In this document: positions 8,985 to 18,567 of the stretch, in pieces
Position numbering within the stretch: the stretch's first letter is position 1
How the letters are laid out: each line of letters opens with the position of its first letter
Assembly: GCA_002705575.1 (NCBI GenBank)
Contig: PAHI01000042.1
Span: 5,922-69,921, forward strand
Reading direction: 5' to 3'
From: Fidelibacterota bacterium
GTDB lineage: Bacteria; Marinisomatota; Marinisomatia; SCGC-AAA003-L08; GCA-002719095
Length of the DNA stretch: 64,000 nt
Made by a program: the position numbers and the translations under genes
The notes under the pieces: generated by a model
What the model saw: the letters and a program-made list of their open reading frames with translations, nothing else
Databases searched by the model: none
Told to the model about the DNA's origin: nothing

Positions 8985-10787
8985 TTATTCCTCATCATTT
9001 CTTAAAACTGCTAAAAATGCTTTTTGAGGAATTTCGACATTTCCTATCTGCTTCATTCTTTTCTTCCCTTCTTTTTGCTTTTCGAGCAATTTTCTCTTTC
9101 TCGATATATCTCCACCATAACACTTTGCTATGACATTTTTTCTAAATGCATTGATTGTCTCTCGTGCAATTATTTTACTTCCTATAGAAGCTTGTATAGG
9201 AATCGAGAATTGGTGCCTCTTAATTTCTTTTTTTAATTTTTTGCATAAACTAGAACCTTGTTTATAAGCTTTATCAACATGCACAATTAGACTCAACGCA
9301 TCTACCTGTTCATTAGCAATCAAAATATCTAATTTCTGTAATCTAGACTTTTTTTCGCCTTTAACTTCATAGTCGAATGAAGCGTAGCCTTGCGTTAGAG
9401 ATTGCAACTTTTCAAAAAAATCGAAAATAATCTCACCAAAAGGAATTTCAAAAATAAGCTGAACTTTTTCAGTTGTTATATACTTTGTCTCAATATATAC
9501 ACCTCTTTTAGCTAAACATAACTTCATTATATTGCCAATATATTTTGAAGGAGAAATAATCTCAGCTTGTATAATCGGCTCATATATCGCTTTTATGTCT
9601 GAAGGATTTGGCATTTCTGAAGGATTATCAATATAATCAGAAGTACTGTCATGTCTTTCCAGTCTGTAATTAACATTTGGTGCTGTGCTAATAAGATCAA
9701 GATTATATTCTCTTTCTAATCTTTCTTGAACAATTTCTAAATGCAAGGGGCCCAAAAAACCACAACGAAAACCAAAGCCTAATGCAGTTGATGAATTTGG
9801 CTCATAACTCAAAGCTGAATCATTAATTTTTAATTTATTTAAACTTTCCCTCAAATTATCATAATCATTGTTATCTACTGGATATATACCGCTAAAAACC
9901 ATAGGTTTAATATCTTTATAGCCTTCCAAAGCCTTTTTCGCCTGATCCTCAGCAAGTGTCATTGTGTCCCCAACTTTTATTTCTGAAACATCTTTATTAT
10001 TAGTTATAACATATCCAACCTCACCTTGGTTTATAGAATCTAGAGCTATCTTATCTAATTTCAACTTACCAACTTCTAAAATTTCATGGACATTACTATT
10101 AGCAAAGTATTTAGCTGTCATTCCCTTATTTATCTTTCCATTAAATACTCTAACATATGATATAACTCCTCTATACTTATCAAATATACAATCAAAAATC
10201 AACCCTCTTGTACCAGTCACACTTCGATCTTGAATTGGGGCAGGAATAATATTGATTATTGCATCAAATACTTTATTTATACCTGTCCCATTTTTTGCAC
10301 TAACACAAATAATGTCACTTTCCTTGCAACCCAATAATTCTATCGTTTGCATAATGGCTGAATCTATATCTGCATTTTTCATATCAACTTTATTTATAAT
10401 AGGAATGATTTCTAGGCCAGCCTCAATAGCTAAATATGCATTTGTTACAGTTTGAGCTTCAACTCCTTGAGAAGCATCAATCAATAGCAAAGCTCCTTCA
10501 CAGGCTGCTAAACTTCTAGAAACTTCATAACCAAAATCAACATGCCCTGGAGTATCTATCAGATTTAACATATATTGTTTATCCTTATATTTAAAATCTA
10601 TAGATATAGGGTGTGATTTAATTGTAATTCCTCTTTCTCTTTCTATATCCATATCATCTAAAACTTGATTTCTCATCTCTTTTATATGCAATGTTTTTGT
10701 GTGCTCAATCAAACGATCCGCTAATGTAGACTTACCATGATCAATATGAGCAATGATACAAAAATTTCTAATTAAATCAACAGACAT
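8985..10787 (-). CDS. lepA: elongation factor 4 (LepA)
   Basis: A 600-residue translational GTPase that back-translocates or remodels stalled ribosomes. G motifs are visible: AHIDHGKSTLADRL (G1), RERGITIKS (G2), DTPGHVDFGYEV (G3), NKVD (G4) and SAKNG (G5). The LepA-specific C-terminal domain follows, with GFRCGFLGPLHLEI in the middle and KCYGGDISRKRKLLEKQKEG near the end. Length and domain order are those of the family. Its start is one base from the stop of the crotonase gene. Confidence 0.97.
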   Translation of the reverse strand: MSVDLIRNFCIIAHIDHGKSTLADRLIEHTKTLHIKEMRNQVLDDMDIERERGITIKSHPISIDFKYKDKQYMLNLIDTPGHVDFGYEVSRSLAACEGALLLIDASQGVEAQTVTNAYLAIEAGLEIIPIINKVDMKNADIDSAIMQTIELLGCKESDIICVSAKNGTGINKVFDAIINIIPAPIQDRSVTGTRGLIFDCIFDKYRGVISYVRVFNGKINKGMTAKYFANSNVHEILEVGKLKLDKIALDSINQGEVGYVITNNKDVSEIKVGDTMTLAEDQAKKALEGYKDIKPMVFSGIYPVDNNDYDNLRESLNKLKINDSALSYEPNSSTALGFGFRCGFLGPLHLEIVQERLEREYNLDLISTAPNVNYRLERHDSTSDYIDNPSEMPNPSDIKAIYEPIIQAEIISPSKYIGNIMKLCLAKRGVYIETKYITTEKVQLIFEIPFGEIIFDFFEKLQSLTQGYASFDYEVKGEKKSRLQKLDILIANEQVDALSLIVHVDKAYKQGSSLCKKLKKEIKRHQFSIPIQASIGSKIIARETINAFRKNVIAKCYGGDISRKRKLLEKQKEGKKRMKQIGNVEIPQKAFLAVLRNDEE

Positions 10788-10788
10788 T

Positions 10789-11562
10789 CTAATCTTTGAA
10801 TTGAGGTTTTTTCTTATCTAAGAAAGCTTTAATACCAATATCTTTATTTTCATTTTTAAAAATCTTTTTAAAATATTCAGACTCTAAGCTTAACGCATCT
10901 TTTAAATTCATTGAAACACCTTTTGATACAGCATCTATTATAAGTTTTGCAGAAAAAGGAGATTGCCTATTTATCAAATTAGAAAGTTTAATTGTCTGAT
11001 CTATAAGTTCATTATGATTGAAGACATCACTAACCAAGCCTATTCTTTTAGACTCTACTGCATTTATAGTACCACCTGTAAGTAATAACTTATAAGCATT
11101 AGACAAGCCTATTATTCTTGGTAATCTTTGAGTTCCTCCAAAACCAGGAATAAGACCTAAGCCAATCTCAGGCTGTCCAAAAATTGCTCGATCAGACGCA
11201 ATCCTAATATGACAAGCCATCGCAAGCTCGCACCCTCCACCTAAAGCAAAACCATTAACTGCTGCTATAATTGGCTTAGGATAAGAATCCATCATTAATG
11301 TAATATCGTTTCCAAATTTAGAAAATCTATAAGCCTCGCTTGATTTCATTAATGACATCTGTTTTATATCTGCCCCTGCAACAAAAGCTTTATCTCCTTC
11401 ACCTGTAATAATAATACTTCTAATTTCTTTAAAATCTCTATACTTAATCAAAACTTCTTCTAGCTCCATTAAAACATTTAAATTTAAAGAATTGTAAGAC
11501 TCTTTTCGATTTATTAAAATAACACATGTCTCATTAATAATTTTAATATTTATATTTTTCAT
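10789..11562 (-). CDS. enoyl-CoA hydratase/isomerase (crotonase) family protein
   Basis: A crotonase-fold protein of 257 residues that probably hydrates a 2-enoyl-CoA. The oxyanion-hole segment AFVAGADIKQM, the NGFALGGGCELAMACHIRIAS block with a catalytic Glu, and FGQPEIGLGLIPGFGGTQRL with the second Glu are all present, so it is likely an active hydratase. I place the start at the ATG at 11562, which forms an ATGA overlap with the trkH stop; an upstream TTG at 11571 is also in frame. It may serve the same acyl-CoA breakdown as the carboxylase at the left of the window, but this is inference. Confidence 0.85.
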   Translation of the reverse strand: MKNINIKIINETCVILINRKESYNSLNLNVLMELEEVLIKYRDFKEIRSIIITGEGDKAFVAGADIKQMSLMKSSEAYRFSKFGNDITLMMDSYPKPIIAAVNGFALGGGCELAMACHIRIASDRAIFGQPEIGLGLIPGFGGTQRLPRIIGLSNAYKLLLTGGTINAVESKRIGLVSDVFNHNELIDQTIKLSNLINRQSPFSAKLIIDAVSKGVSMNLKDALSLESEYFKKIFKNENKDIGIKAFLDKKKPQFKD

Positions 11563-13061
11563 TTTCTCCAATAAGTTTTACTAAATAATATTATAACTGT
11601 AAAAATCTCCAACCTACCAAGAAGCATACAAAAAGAAGTAACCCATTTTGTAGAATCAGGCAGACTCGCCCAATTATTAAGAGGACCAATAACTCCTAAG
11701 CCTGGACCTATATTGCCTATAGAAGATGCTGATATTGATAATGAAGAAATAAAATCTGTGCCAGCAGTAAATGCTATCATTAATGATAAAACCATAAATA
11801 TAAAAATATAAACTAAATAAAAGCCTAAAACACTCTGAACTATATCATCAGAGACTTCTTTTTTGCCAATTTTTATAGGATATACGCCATTAGGGTGAAT
11901 CAATTTTCTTATAGTAGATCCTAAATATTTAAAAATTAACAATGTTCTAATTAATTTAATTCCTCCCGTCGTAGATCCTGCGCAGCCACCAATAAATAAT
12001 AGAATAAATATTATTATTAAATTAAAATTACCCCATTCGAGATAATTAATGCCGCTAAAACCCGTAGTACTTAAAAAAGATATAGCGTAAAATGCTGAAC
12101 TCTCGAATTTTCCATAAGTAGTTAACGCTTGCCCATTACTTACGATATCTGCGTTATATATATTAGCAAAAAATATTATAGTAATCAAAACAGATAGTGA
12201 TGCATAAACTTTAAATTCTGGATTTTTCAAATAATCAAAACTCCCTTTGACTAAAAATAAAAAATGAAGAGTGAAATTAGTAGCAGATAAAAACATAAAA
12301 ATAATAATTGTCCATGTTACAACAGGATGATTAAATGCAGAAATACTAGTATTATAAGTTGAAAAACCAGCTGTAGCAATTGTACAAAAAGAATGACATA
12401 GAGAATGAAAAAAGTTTAACTTTTCTAAACCAAGAACTTTGCCTTCAACATACAAGACTATCGTCTCAACAACAATCAATCCTATATATATAGCCCATAG
12501 ATACTTTGCTGTTTGCTTAATTCTAGGAGTTAATTTGTCAGCGGTAGGACCGGCTACCTCAGCTTTAAATAACTGAACGCCTCCAAATCCCAAAAGAGGT
12601 AATATAGCAATACTAAAAACAATAATACCCATTCCACCAATAAACTGAGTAAAGCTACGCCAAAACAGTATTCCATGGGACATACTATCCAAATCTTCAA
12701 TAACACTTGCGCCTGTAGTTGTCAAACCTGACATTGACTCAAAAAAACAATCAATATAGTTCATACTGCCAGTAAAGTAATAAGGTAACGCAGAAAAAGA
12801 AACCATAAAAATCCAACCTAAAGTAACTACAGCAAAACCATCTCTTACAGATAGTTCAGACTTCTTTTTTTTATAGGTACCTAAAATTAACACAGTACCT
12901 GAAAAAATAGTAATAACCATAGATTTAATTAAAGCAAACAAATCACGCTTATAATTCAAATCATCATTATAGTATAATGACCAGCTAATACTAAATATCA
13001 TAGAAAAACCTAAAAATAAAAGAATAAAACCTATAACATTAACTACTAAGCGATAATTCAC
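11559..13061 (-). CDS. trkH: potassium uptake protein TrkH
   Basis: A 500-residue channel-like subunit with about ten membrane segments and four pore loops. Selectivity-filter-like segments are visible: TTTGASVIED near residue 115, TIATAGFSTYN near 228, STTGFSGINY near 333 and a fourth near SASSIGNIGPGLG at 446, with GGCAGSTTGGIKLIRTL before the gate. It forms a K+ uptake system with the TrkA gene directly upstream, whose stop overlaps this start by 4 bases (ATGA). Confidence 0.95.
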   Translation of the reverse strand: MNYRLVVNVIGFILLFLGFSMIFSISWSLYYNDDLNYKRDLFALIKSMVITIFSGTVLILGTYKKKKSELSVRDGFAVVTLGWIFMVSFSALPYYFTGSMNYIDCFFESMSGLTTTGASVIEDLDSMSHGILFWRSFTQFIGGMGIIVFSIAILPLLGFGGVQLFKAEVAGPTADKLTPRIKQTAKYLWAIYIGLIVVETIVLYVEGKVLGLEKLNFFHSLCHSFCTIATAGFSTYNTSISAFNHPVVTWTIIIFMFLSATNFTLHFLFLVKGSFDYLKNPEFKVYASLSVLITIIFFANIYNADIVSNGQALTTYGKFESSAFYAISFLSTTGFSGINYLEWGNFNLIIIFILLFIGGCAGSTTGGIKLIRTLLIFKYLGSTIRKLIHPNGVYPIKIGKKEVSDDIVQSVLGFYLVYIFIFMVLSLMIAFTAGTDFISSLSISASSIGNIGPGLGVIGPLNNWASLPDSTKWVTSFCMLLGRLEIFTVIILFSKTYWRK

Positions 13062-14410
13062 CTCTGAAATAAATCCTCAATTGTTCCTATATCTTTTGGT
13101 TTTGCAAAAAATAGCAACTCATCATCAATCTCAATTTTCACATTTTGACCTGGAATAATAATTTTATCAGACCTAATTATTGCACATAAACTGACATTTT
13201 TAGGGATTCCGGATATACTATAATCTTCTTCTAAATACCTACAGTACTCTTCAACTTTTATTTCTATAGCTTCAATATCTAAATCTTCGTACCTTGAAAT
13301 CTTTACATTTTCTTGTTCAGTTCTTATGTAATTTAATATTTCGTTTACAGCAGATATATTTTTACTAATGACAGTTCCTACTCCTATTTTCTTTAAAACT
13401 TTATAATAATCTGTAGTTGTTATATGCATTATTATCTGCTTTACGCCATAATCTTTAACAATTAAACTTGATAATAAATTCGTTTGCTCACTTTCAGTCG
13501 CAGCTATAAAGCAATCCATTCTAGATATTTCTTCCGCTTCTAAAAAATCAACATCCAATCCATCACCTGACAACATTAATGTATCAGACAACTTAGAACT
13601 AAACTCTTTTGCTTTATTTGATTTTTTCTCAACTAATGTAACACTGTAATCAGTTTGCAAAGATTTCGCTAAAAGTCTACCTATTTTACCACAGCCTAAG
13701 ATCATTATATTTTTAATATCATAATTAGGATTGCCAGTCATTTTTTGTATTTCTGAAATATCTTCTGTACGTCCAACTATATATATAAAATCATTTTTTT
13801 TATAAATTGTATCTGATGTAGGTATAAAACTTTCATCATCTCTATACACTAGAGCTAATTTATGTTGTATAAAAGGATTTGAAACTTCCACATCTTTTAC
13901 AGTCCTTTCCACTATAGGAGAATTCTCTTCTAAATGAAATCCAATCATATTAATCTTTCCATCTTTAAATTCATGGACCTCATCTTCTGAACCTTTCTTT
14001 ATAATATGCTCAATATCATTTTTTGCAGCCATCTCTGGATAGGTAACATAAGAAATATTAAAATCTAAAGGAGAAATTATAGCATTTTTATGTATATACT
14101 CAGTATTTCTAAGTCGACAAATAATGTGTTTTGCTCCCATTTTAGATGAAATTTGAGAAGCTACGAGGTTAACCTCATCGATTCTAGTTAATGCCAATAC
14201 ATAATCGACTTCAAACATATCTATTTTAGAAAGTAGTCTTTGAGATGTGCAGTCTCCCTCAATCACTTTTGCATCGATTGTATTTCGTACTCTTAAACAC
14301 TTTTGGGGATTAACATCGATTACAGTAATTTCATAATCTTCTTTACTTAGTGATTTAGCTATATTAAATCCAACTTCACCTGCACCGATAATGACTATAT
14401 TCAAACTCAC
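13058..14410 (-). CDS. trkA: Trk potassium transporter regulatory subunit TrkA
   Basis: A 450-residue cytoplasmic ring protein that gates TrkH in response to nucleotides. It holds two tandem RCK modules: IVIIGAGEVGFNIAKSL at the N-terminus and IMILGCGKIGRLLAKSL near residue 232, each a Rossmann nucleotide site followed by a TrkA-C domain (residues about 145-220 and 370-450). Both glycine motifs are intact. It begins the trkA-trkH-crotonase-lepA-lgt run, after an intergenic space that holds the terminator of the gene on its other side. Confidence 0.95.
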   Translation of the reverse strand: MSLNIVIIGAGEVGFNIAKSLSKEDYEITVIDVNPQKCLRVRNTIDAKVIEGDCTSQRLLSKIDMFEVDYVLALTRIDEVNLVASQISSKMGAKHIICRLRNTEYIHKNAIISPLDFNISYVTYPEMAAKNDIEHIIKKGSEDEVHEFKDGKINMIGFHLEENSPIVERTVKDVEVSNPFIQHKLALVYRDDESFIPTSDTIYKKNDFIYIVGRTEDISEIQKMTGNPNYDIKNIMILGCGKIGRLLAKSLQTDYSVTLVEKKSNKAKEFSSKLSDTLMLSGDGLDVDFLEAEEISRMDCFIAATESEQTNLLSSLIVKDYGVKQIIMHITTTDYYKVLKKIGVGTVISKNISAVNEILNYIRTEQENVKISRYEDLDIEAIEIKVEEYCRYLEEDYSISGIPKNVSLCAIIRSDKIIIPGQNVKIEIDDELLFFAKPKDIGTIEDLFQR

Positions 14411-14493
14411 CTATTTATTCTCTAATAAAATCGTTATTTGATATATTATATGATATTTATAACAATTACAAATTATTATTTAATTAAATAAAA

Positions 14494-14522
14494 AAAGCCT
14501 CTTTTAATAAAAAAGAGGCTTT
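14494..14522 (-). terminator. Rho-independent terminator
   Basis: A perfect 12-base inverted repeat (14494-14505 against 14511-14522) with a 5-base loop. Read on the minus strand it is followed by a T-rich run, while on the plus strand no T run follows. It lies 38 bases past the stop of the sorting-domain protein gene (14561) and about 85 bases before the trkA start, so it separates the two units. The rest of the 14411-14560 gap is AT-rich with nothing else I recognise. Confidence 0.9.
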
Positions 14523-14560
14523 AAAAAAAATTACAATAATCTTATCTTAAAATAAAATAG

Positions 14561-15289
14561 CTACTTTAATAATGTAATAGCTTGCTGAGCAATATCTCCA
14601 TTTGACTCTAAACGCACCAAGTACATACCACTAGCAACTTGCTCACCGTTATCATTTTTACCATTCCAAGAAACAGTGTACTGGTCTGCAATCTTATATT
14701 CAGAAACTAAAGTTTTAACTAATCTTCCTTGCATATCATAAACAAACAAAGAAACGTCTGAGTCAACGCTCACAGAATAATCTATATTAGTTGATGGATT
14801 AAATGGATTTGGATAAGCACTAGATAATCCAAATTCATTAGGTGTTTGTGAAGACACTTCATATATAAAAGATCCTGGATAATCCAACTGCTGGCCTACT
14901 CTATTTGCAAGCAAAATATTGTCAAATGTAATCGTACTACTTTGAGCATAATTATCTAAAAGAACTACATTTAATTCGGCAATTTCTAAAAACTGATTAG
15001 CTGAAGAGATTTTATTTAATTCATCACTGAACATTACAACTCTAACAAAACCAGGAGCTTTAACTCTACTAAATAAATTAACACCATTAACAAGAGAATT
15101 TGAATTAGATAAATCATCAACACTGATAATAGAGTGATCAAACCTTAAATCAAATTGAATGCCATAGACATCCTCTGAGCTATAAATACTTAATTTAGAA
15201 TCATCATTAAAGGCCATTCCTTTAGTATTTAAAGCAACGGTAAAGGATAATATAGACAGAATTGAAATTATTGCGTTTATTTTTTTCAT
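14561..15289 (-). CDS. secreted protein with cohesin-like domain and type IX sorting domain
   Basis: A 242-residue exported protein. Residues 1-26 look like a Sec signal peptide. Residues about 30-120 form a beta-rich domain (YGIQFDLRFDHSIISVDDL, then AELNVVLLD) that resembles a cohesin-type fold. Residues about 155-242 are a type A sorting domain: SSAYPNPFNPSTNIDYSV, VSLFVYDMQGRLVKTL, WNGKNDNGEQVASGMYLVRL. Such tails direct proteins through the type IX secretion system to the cell surface. The start has a strong AAGGAG ribosome site 6-9 bases upstream, and the gene stands alone between murA and a terminator. The binding target is unknown. Confidence 0.85.
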   Translation of the reverse strand: MKKINAIISILSILSFTVALNTKGMAFNDDSKLSIYSSEDVYGIQFDLRFDHSIISVDDLSNSNSLVNGVNLFSRVKAPGFVRVVMFSDELNKISSANQFLEIAELNVVLLDNYAQSSTITFDNILLANRVGQQLDYPGSFIYEVSSQTPNEFGLSSAYPNPFNPSTNIDYSVSVDSDVSLFVYDMQGRLVKTLVSEYKIADQYTVSWNGKNDNGEQVASGMYLVRLESNGDIAQQAITLLK

Positions 15290-15397
15290 TTTAAAACTCC
15301 TTGTAATTTTATAAAAGCTTAATTGTTACATACCAAAATTAATTCTAATTAGTTAATAATACAAGTATTCCAAGTCACATTTTTGTAACAAGTTATT

Positions 15398-16654
15398 TCA
15401 ATCAACTTGTCTTTTTATAAAACCACCTAATTGTTCTATTTTATTCTCAATTCGCTCATATCCTCTATCTATATGATATATTCTTGATATGCTGCTTTGA
15501 CCATCGGCTGCCAAAGCACCTAATATAAGAGACGCACTAGCTCTTATATCTGTTGACATAACTGGAGCTCCATTTAGTTTATTAACGCCATTAATATAAG
15601 CAACATTGTTTTTTAAATTAATATCAGCACCAAGTCTTACTAGTTCAGATATATGAGTAAATCTATCTTTGTAAATACTCTCTTTTACTGAACAAGAACC
15701 TCTAGCAATAGACATCAAAGACATCCATTGAGCCTGCAAGTCGGTAGGATACCCAGGAAATTCCTTGGTTTCCATATCTACAGGATTAATTAATCCATCA
15801 TACCTAATCCTTAAAATATCTTGATTAATAATATCGATTTTAGCTCCAGCTTCTAAAATCTTATCAATAACAATCTGCAAATGATTTGGAACAATATTCT
15901 TAATTAGAACATCGCCTTTAGTCATGAAAGCACCTATCATGAATGTACCAGCCTCAACTCTATCTGGGATAACTCTATATTTAAATTCCTTTAAATCGCT
16001 TTTATTAGGCTTAATATACAAGTGGCTTGTTCCAACACCCTCTATTTCAACTCCTGTAATTTTTAAAAAGTTGCAAAGATCAACAATCTCTGGTTCACAT
16101 GCAGCGTTTTTTATCTCTGTGATACCTATTGCATTGCAAGCAGCCATAATAATATTTCCAGTAGCGCCTACACTTTTTTGCTTAAAACTAATACGTGCAC
16201 CCTTTAACTTGCCTTTGCAAATAATATTTCCTTCAATCAAATCGACTTTAGCGCCCATCTTTTTTAAAGCCTCTATATGATAATTAACTGGCCTAGGGCC
16301 CCATGCACATCCACCAGGAAGCGATATCAAAGCTTCATTAAATCTACTCATAAAAGGACCCAACATATAAAAAGAGGCTCTCATCGTTTTTACTAATTCA
16401 TATGGAGCTTCAGGATTATCACAAAATCTAGAATCTATAATTAAAATATTTTTATTGAAATCCACCTTAGCTCCAGAACCTTTTAAAATAGATATCATGG
16501 TTCTAGTGTCTCTCAAATTTGGAACATTTTTTATTTTATATATTGCAGGTTTTATAATTGTTGCAGCCATAATTGGAAGAACTGCATTCTTAGCGCCACT
16601 GATGCTAATCTCACCTTTTAAAGGAGTCCCACCTTTAATAATAAATTTATCCAT
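15398..16654 (-). CDS. murA: UDP-N-acetylglucosamine 1-carboxyvinyltransferase
   Basis: MurA adds enolpyruvate to UDP-GlcNAc in the first committed step of peptidoglycan synthesis. The start MDKFIIKGGTPLKGEISISG with the GAKNA loop, the catalytic-loop Cys in GGCAWGPRPVNYHIEAL near residue 114, and TKEFPGYPTDLQAQWM with DRFTHISEL are all canonical. The active-site Cys is present, so the enzyme should be fosfomycin-sensitive by family rule. I choose the ATG at 16654; a TTG two codons upstream (16660) has a better-placed AAGGGA site and is possible. It overlaps the recN 3' end by 8 bases. Confidence 0.96.
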   Translation of the reverse strand: MDKFIIKGGTPLKGEISISGAKNAVLPIMAATIIKPAIYKIKNVPNLRDTRTMISILKGSGAKVDFNKNILIIDSRFCDNPEAPYELVKTMRASFYMLGPFMSRFNEALISLPGGCAWGPRPVNYHIEALKKMGAKVDLIEGNIICKGKLKGARISFKQKSVGATGNIIMAACNAIGITEIKNAACEPEIVDLCNFLKITGVEIEGVGTSHLYIKPNKSDLKEFKYRVIPDRVEAGTFMIGAFMTKGDVLIKNIVPNHLQIVIDKILEAGAKIDIINQDILRIRYDGLINPVDMETKEFPGYPTDLQAQWMSLMSIARGSCSVKESIYKDRFTHISELVRLGADINLKNNVAYINGVNKLNGAPVMSTDIRASASLILGALAADGQSSISRIYHIDRGYERIENKIEQLGGFIKRQVD

Positions 16655-18245
16655 TAGCAATTATTTCCCTTGCTTGTGATATACTATGCCTGCTAATAGT
16701 TTTACCGCTCAACATTCTTGCAATTTCAAGCTCATGTTCATCATCTTCTAGTTTTCTAGATAATGAAATAACTCTTCCCTTATTTTCTTTTTTATATGAT
16801 AGAAAATGTGCCGTAGATTTAGATGCTATCTGAGGAAGATGAGTGACAATAACCAACTGTTTTGAATCAGATAATCGGCGAAGCATATCTCCAACATTAC
16901 TAGCAATAGCGCCTGAAATCCCTGAATCAACTTCATCAAAAACAAGAGTATTAATATTTTTTCCTTTTTGAAAGACCAAGTTAATTGCAAGCATAATTCT
17001 AGATATCTCTCCGCCAGAGGCTATTTGACTCAAAGGCTTGTACTCCTCACCTTTATTTGTTATAACATATATTTTACAATCATCTAAACCTTTATCTCTA
17101 TAGATATCTGTTTTTGAAAGTTTTATTTTAATTCTTGCGTCAGGCATACCCATATCTTTAAGGTAAAAATTAATTTTATCGGACATTTTTTTTGAAGAAG
17201 ATAACCTTATATCACTAACTTCTTTTGCTAATTTTAAAAATGAATTCTCAGTATCTAGCATTTGTTTTTTTAACAAATCCAGATTGTCATCAAAAGTCAT
17301 CTGTGAATCATATTTTGATTTTAATTGTTTTTTATAATCAATTGCAGCTTTTATTGAGCCTCCATATTTTCTTTTAATTTCTTCATACTTAAGAATATCA
17401 TCCTCTAAAGATAACAAATCATCAGAACTAAAATAATATTGACTTTCAATTATGGATGCATCGTCAATTATAGAATCCACATTGAGCAAAACATCTTCAA
17501 GCCTTTCAACTATATCCTTTATTTTTTCATCCGTACCCTCATATAATCTTAGCTCTTTAATAAACTTACTAATTTTTAAATTAATAGAATAATCAGAGCT
17601 ATTATTTTGCTTTATAAAATCATTAAATATTTTTCTAACACTATTAGACTGAGTCATTCTTCTATATTCTTTACTCAAGGTATCTTCTTTTTCTTCATTT
17701 AAATCTATAGAATCTAATTCTTCTATCTGGTATTTATACAACTCATATCTATCTCTGTAATTATCAATATTTTTTAATAGATTTTGATACTTATCTTTAT
17801 TTTCAATATAATCAAAGTATGCTTTTTGAATTTTCACTACAATATCTTTATTTAAAGCATATGTATCTAAAATATATAAGTGCTTAGATTCGTTTAAAAG
17901 ATCATTAGAGTCATGCTGTCTTTGAAATTGTATATATGATTTAAATTTATCTAAAAAGTGACTTTTCGTAGATTTAATACTATTGATAAAATAAAAAGAC
18001 CTTCCATTTTTATTAATAAATCTTAAATCAATATCACCTTCCATAATAGCGCATATCTCAACCTCCTTGCTATTATCTCTGATCATTTTAGATGAAATTT
18101 TACCTCCAAACAATACATCAAGAGCTTTTATAATCAGAGATTTGCCTGAACCTGTATCACCCGTAATGACATTAAAGCTAGAATCGAAATTAATAACTAA
18201 ATCATCAATTATAGCAAAATTTCTAATTTTAATTTTTTTTATCAA
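16647..18245 (-). CDS. recN: DNA repair protein RecN
   Basis: A 532-residue SMC-like ATPase for double-strand-break repair. Walker A is ITGDTGSGKSLIIKAL near residue 30; a coiled-coil arm of about 250 residues follows; the ABC signature ASGGEISRIMLA and Walker B TLVFDEVDSGISGAIA lie near 420-455, and IVTHLPQIA follows. The start is a TTG at 18245, as no ATG lies near the conserved IKKIKIRNFAIIDDL opening. It overlaps the VanZ-like gene by 17 bases. Confidence 0.95.
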   Translation of the reverse strand: MIKKIKIRNFAIIDDLVINFDSSFNVITGDTGSGKSLIIKALDVLFGGKISSKMIRDNSKEVEICAIMEGDIDLRFINKNGRSFYFINSIKSTKSHFLDKFKSYIQFQRQHDSNDLLNESKHLYILDTYALNKDIVVKIQKAYFDYIENKDKYQNLLKNIDNYRDRYELYKYQIEELDSIDLNEEKEDTLSKEYRRMTQSNSVRKIFNDFIKQNNSSDYSINLKISKFIKELRLYEGTDEKIKDIVERLEDVLLNVDSIIDDASIIESQYYFSSDDLLSLEDDILKYEEIKRKYGGSIKAAIDYKKQLKSKYDSQMTFDDNLDLLKKQMLDTENSFLKLAKEVSDIRLSSSKKMSDKINFYLKDMGMPDARIKIKLSKTDIYRDKGLDDCKIYVITNKGEEYKPLSQIASGGEISRIMLAINLVFQKGKNINTLVFDEVDSGISGAIASNVGDMLRRLSDSKQLVIVTHLPQIASKSTAHFLSYKKENKGRVISLSRKLEDDEHELEIARMLSGKTISRHSISQAREIIANG

Positions 18246-18567
18246 AATATCTCTTTATTGTAATACCTAAACATAAACCAATAATATTAAAAATCAAATC
18301 CCAATGGTCAACATTCCTTCCAGATATTCTTTGAATTAGATACTCATCAATAAAAGGAATCATAAAAATCAATAAATAGCTTGAAATTCTCTTTTGAACA
18401 AAGCAAGCCTCAAACAAATAAGCTAAGCAAAAAAATTCAAATAAATGAATAAACTTATCGATACCCAAAACATGAATTCTTTTTACTGATGAAGATGGAA
18501 TTAATGAAACACAAAAAATAAGACTAACATAAAAATAAAAAATACTTTTTTTATAATAGATCATCAA
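18229..18567 (-). CDS. VanZ-like small membrane protein
   Basis: A 112-residue protein with about four membrane segments. The sequence IPSSSVKRIHVLGIDKFIHL, then FEFFCLAYLFEAC and the final GRNVDHWDLIFNIIGLCLG, has the usual VanZ-like layout (a conserved DKxxHxxxF motif and a DxxDxxxNxxG-like motif). The function of these proteins outside glycopeptide resistance is not known. It overlaps nnr (17 bases) and recN (17 bases). Confidence 0.75.
   Translation of the reverse strand: MMIYYKKSIFYFYVSLIFCVSLIPSSSVKRIHVLGIDKFIHLFEFFCLAYLFEACFVQKRISSYLLIFMIPFIDEYLIQRISGRNVDHWDLIFNIIGLCLGITIKRYFDKKN

Noticed and set aside
15388..15410. Hairpin with a 7-base stem followed by T residues on the plus strand
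   Set aside because: No plus-strand gene ends here; the element overlaps the murA 3' end and on the minus strand has no T run after it. Likely chance.
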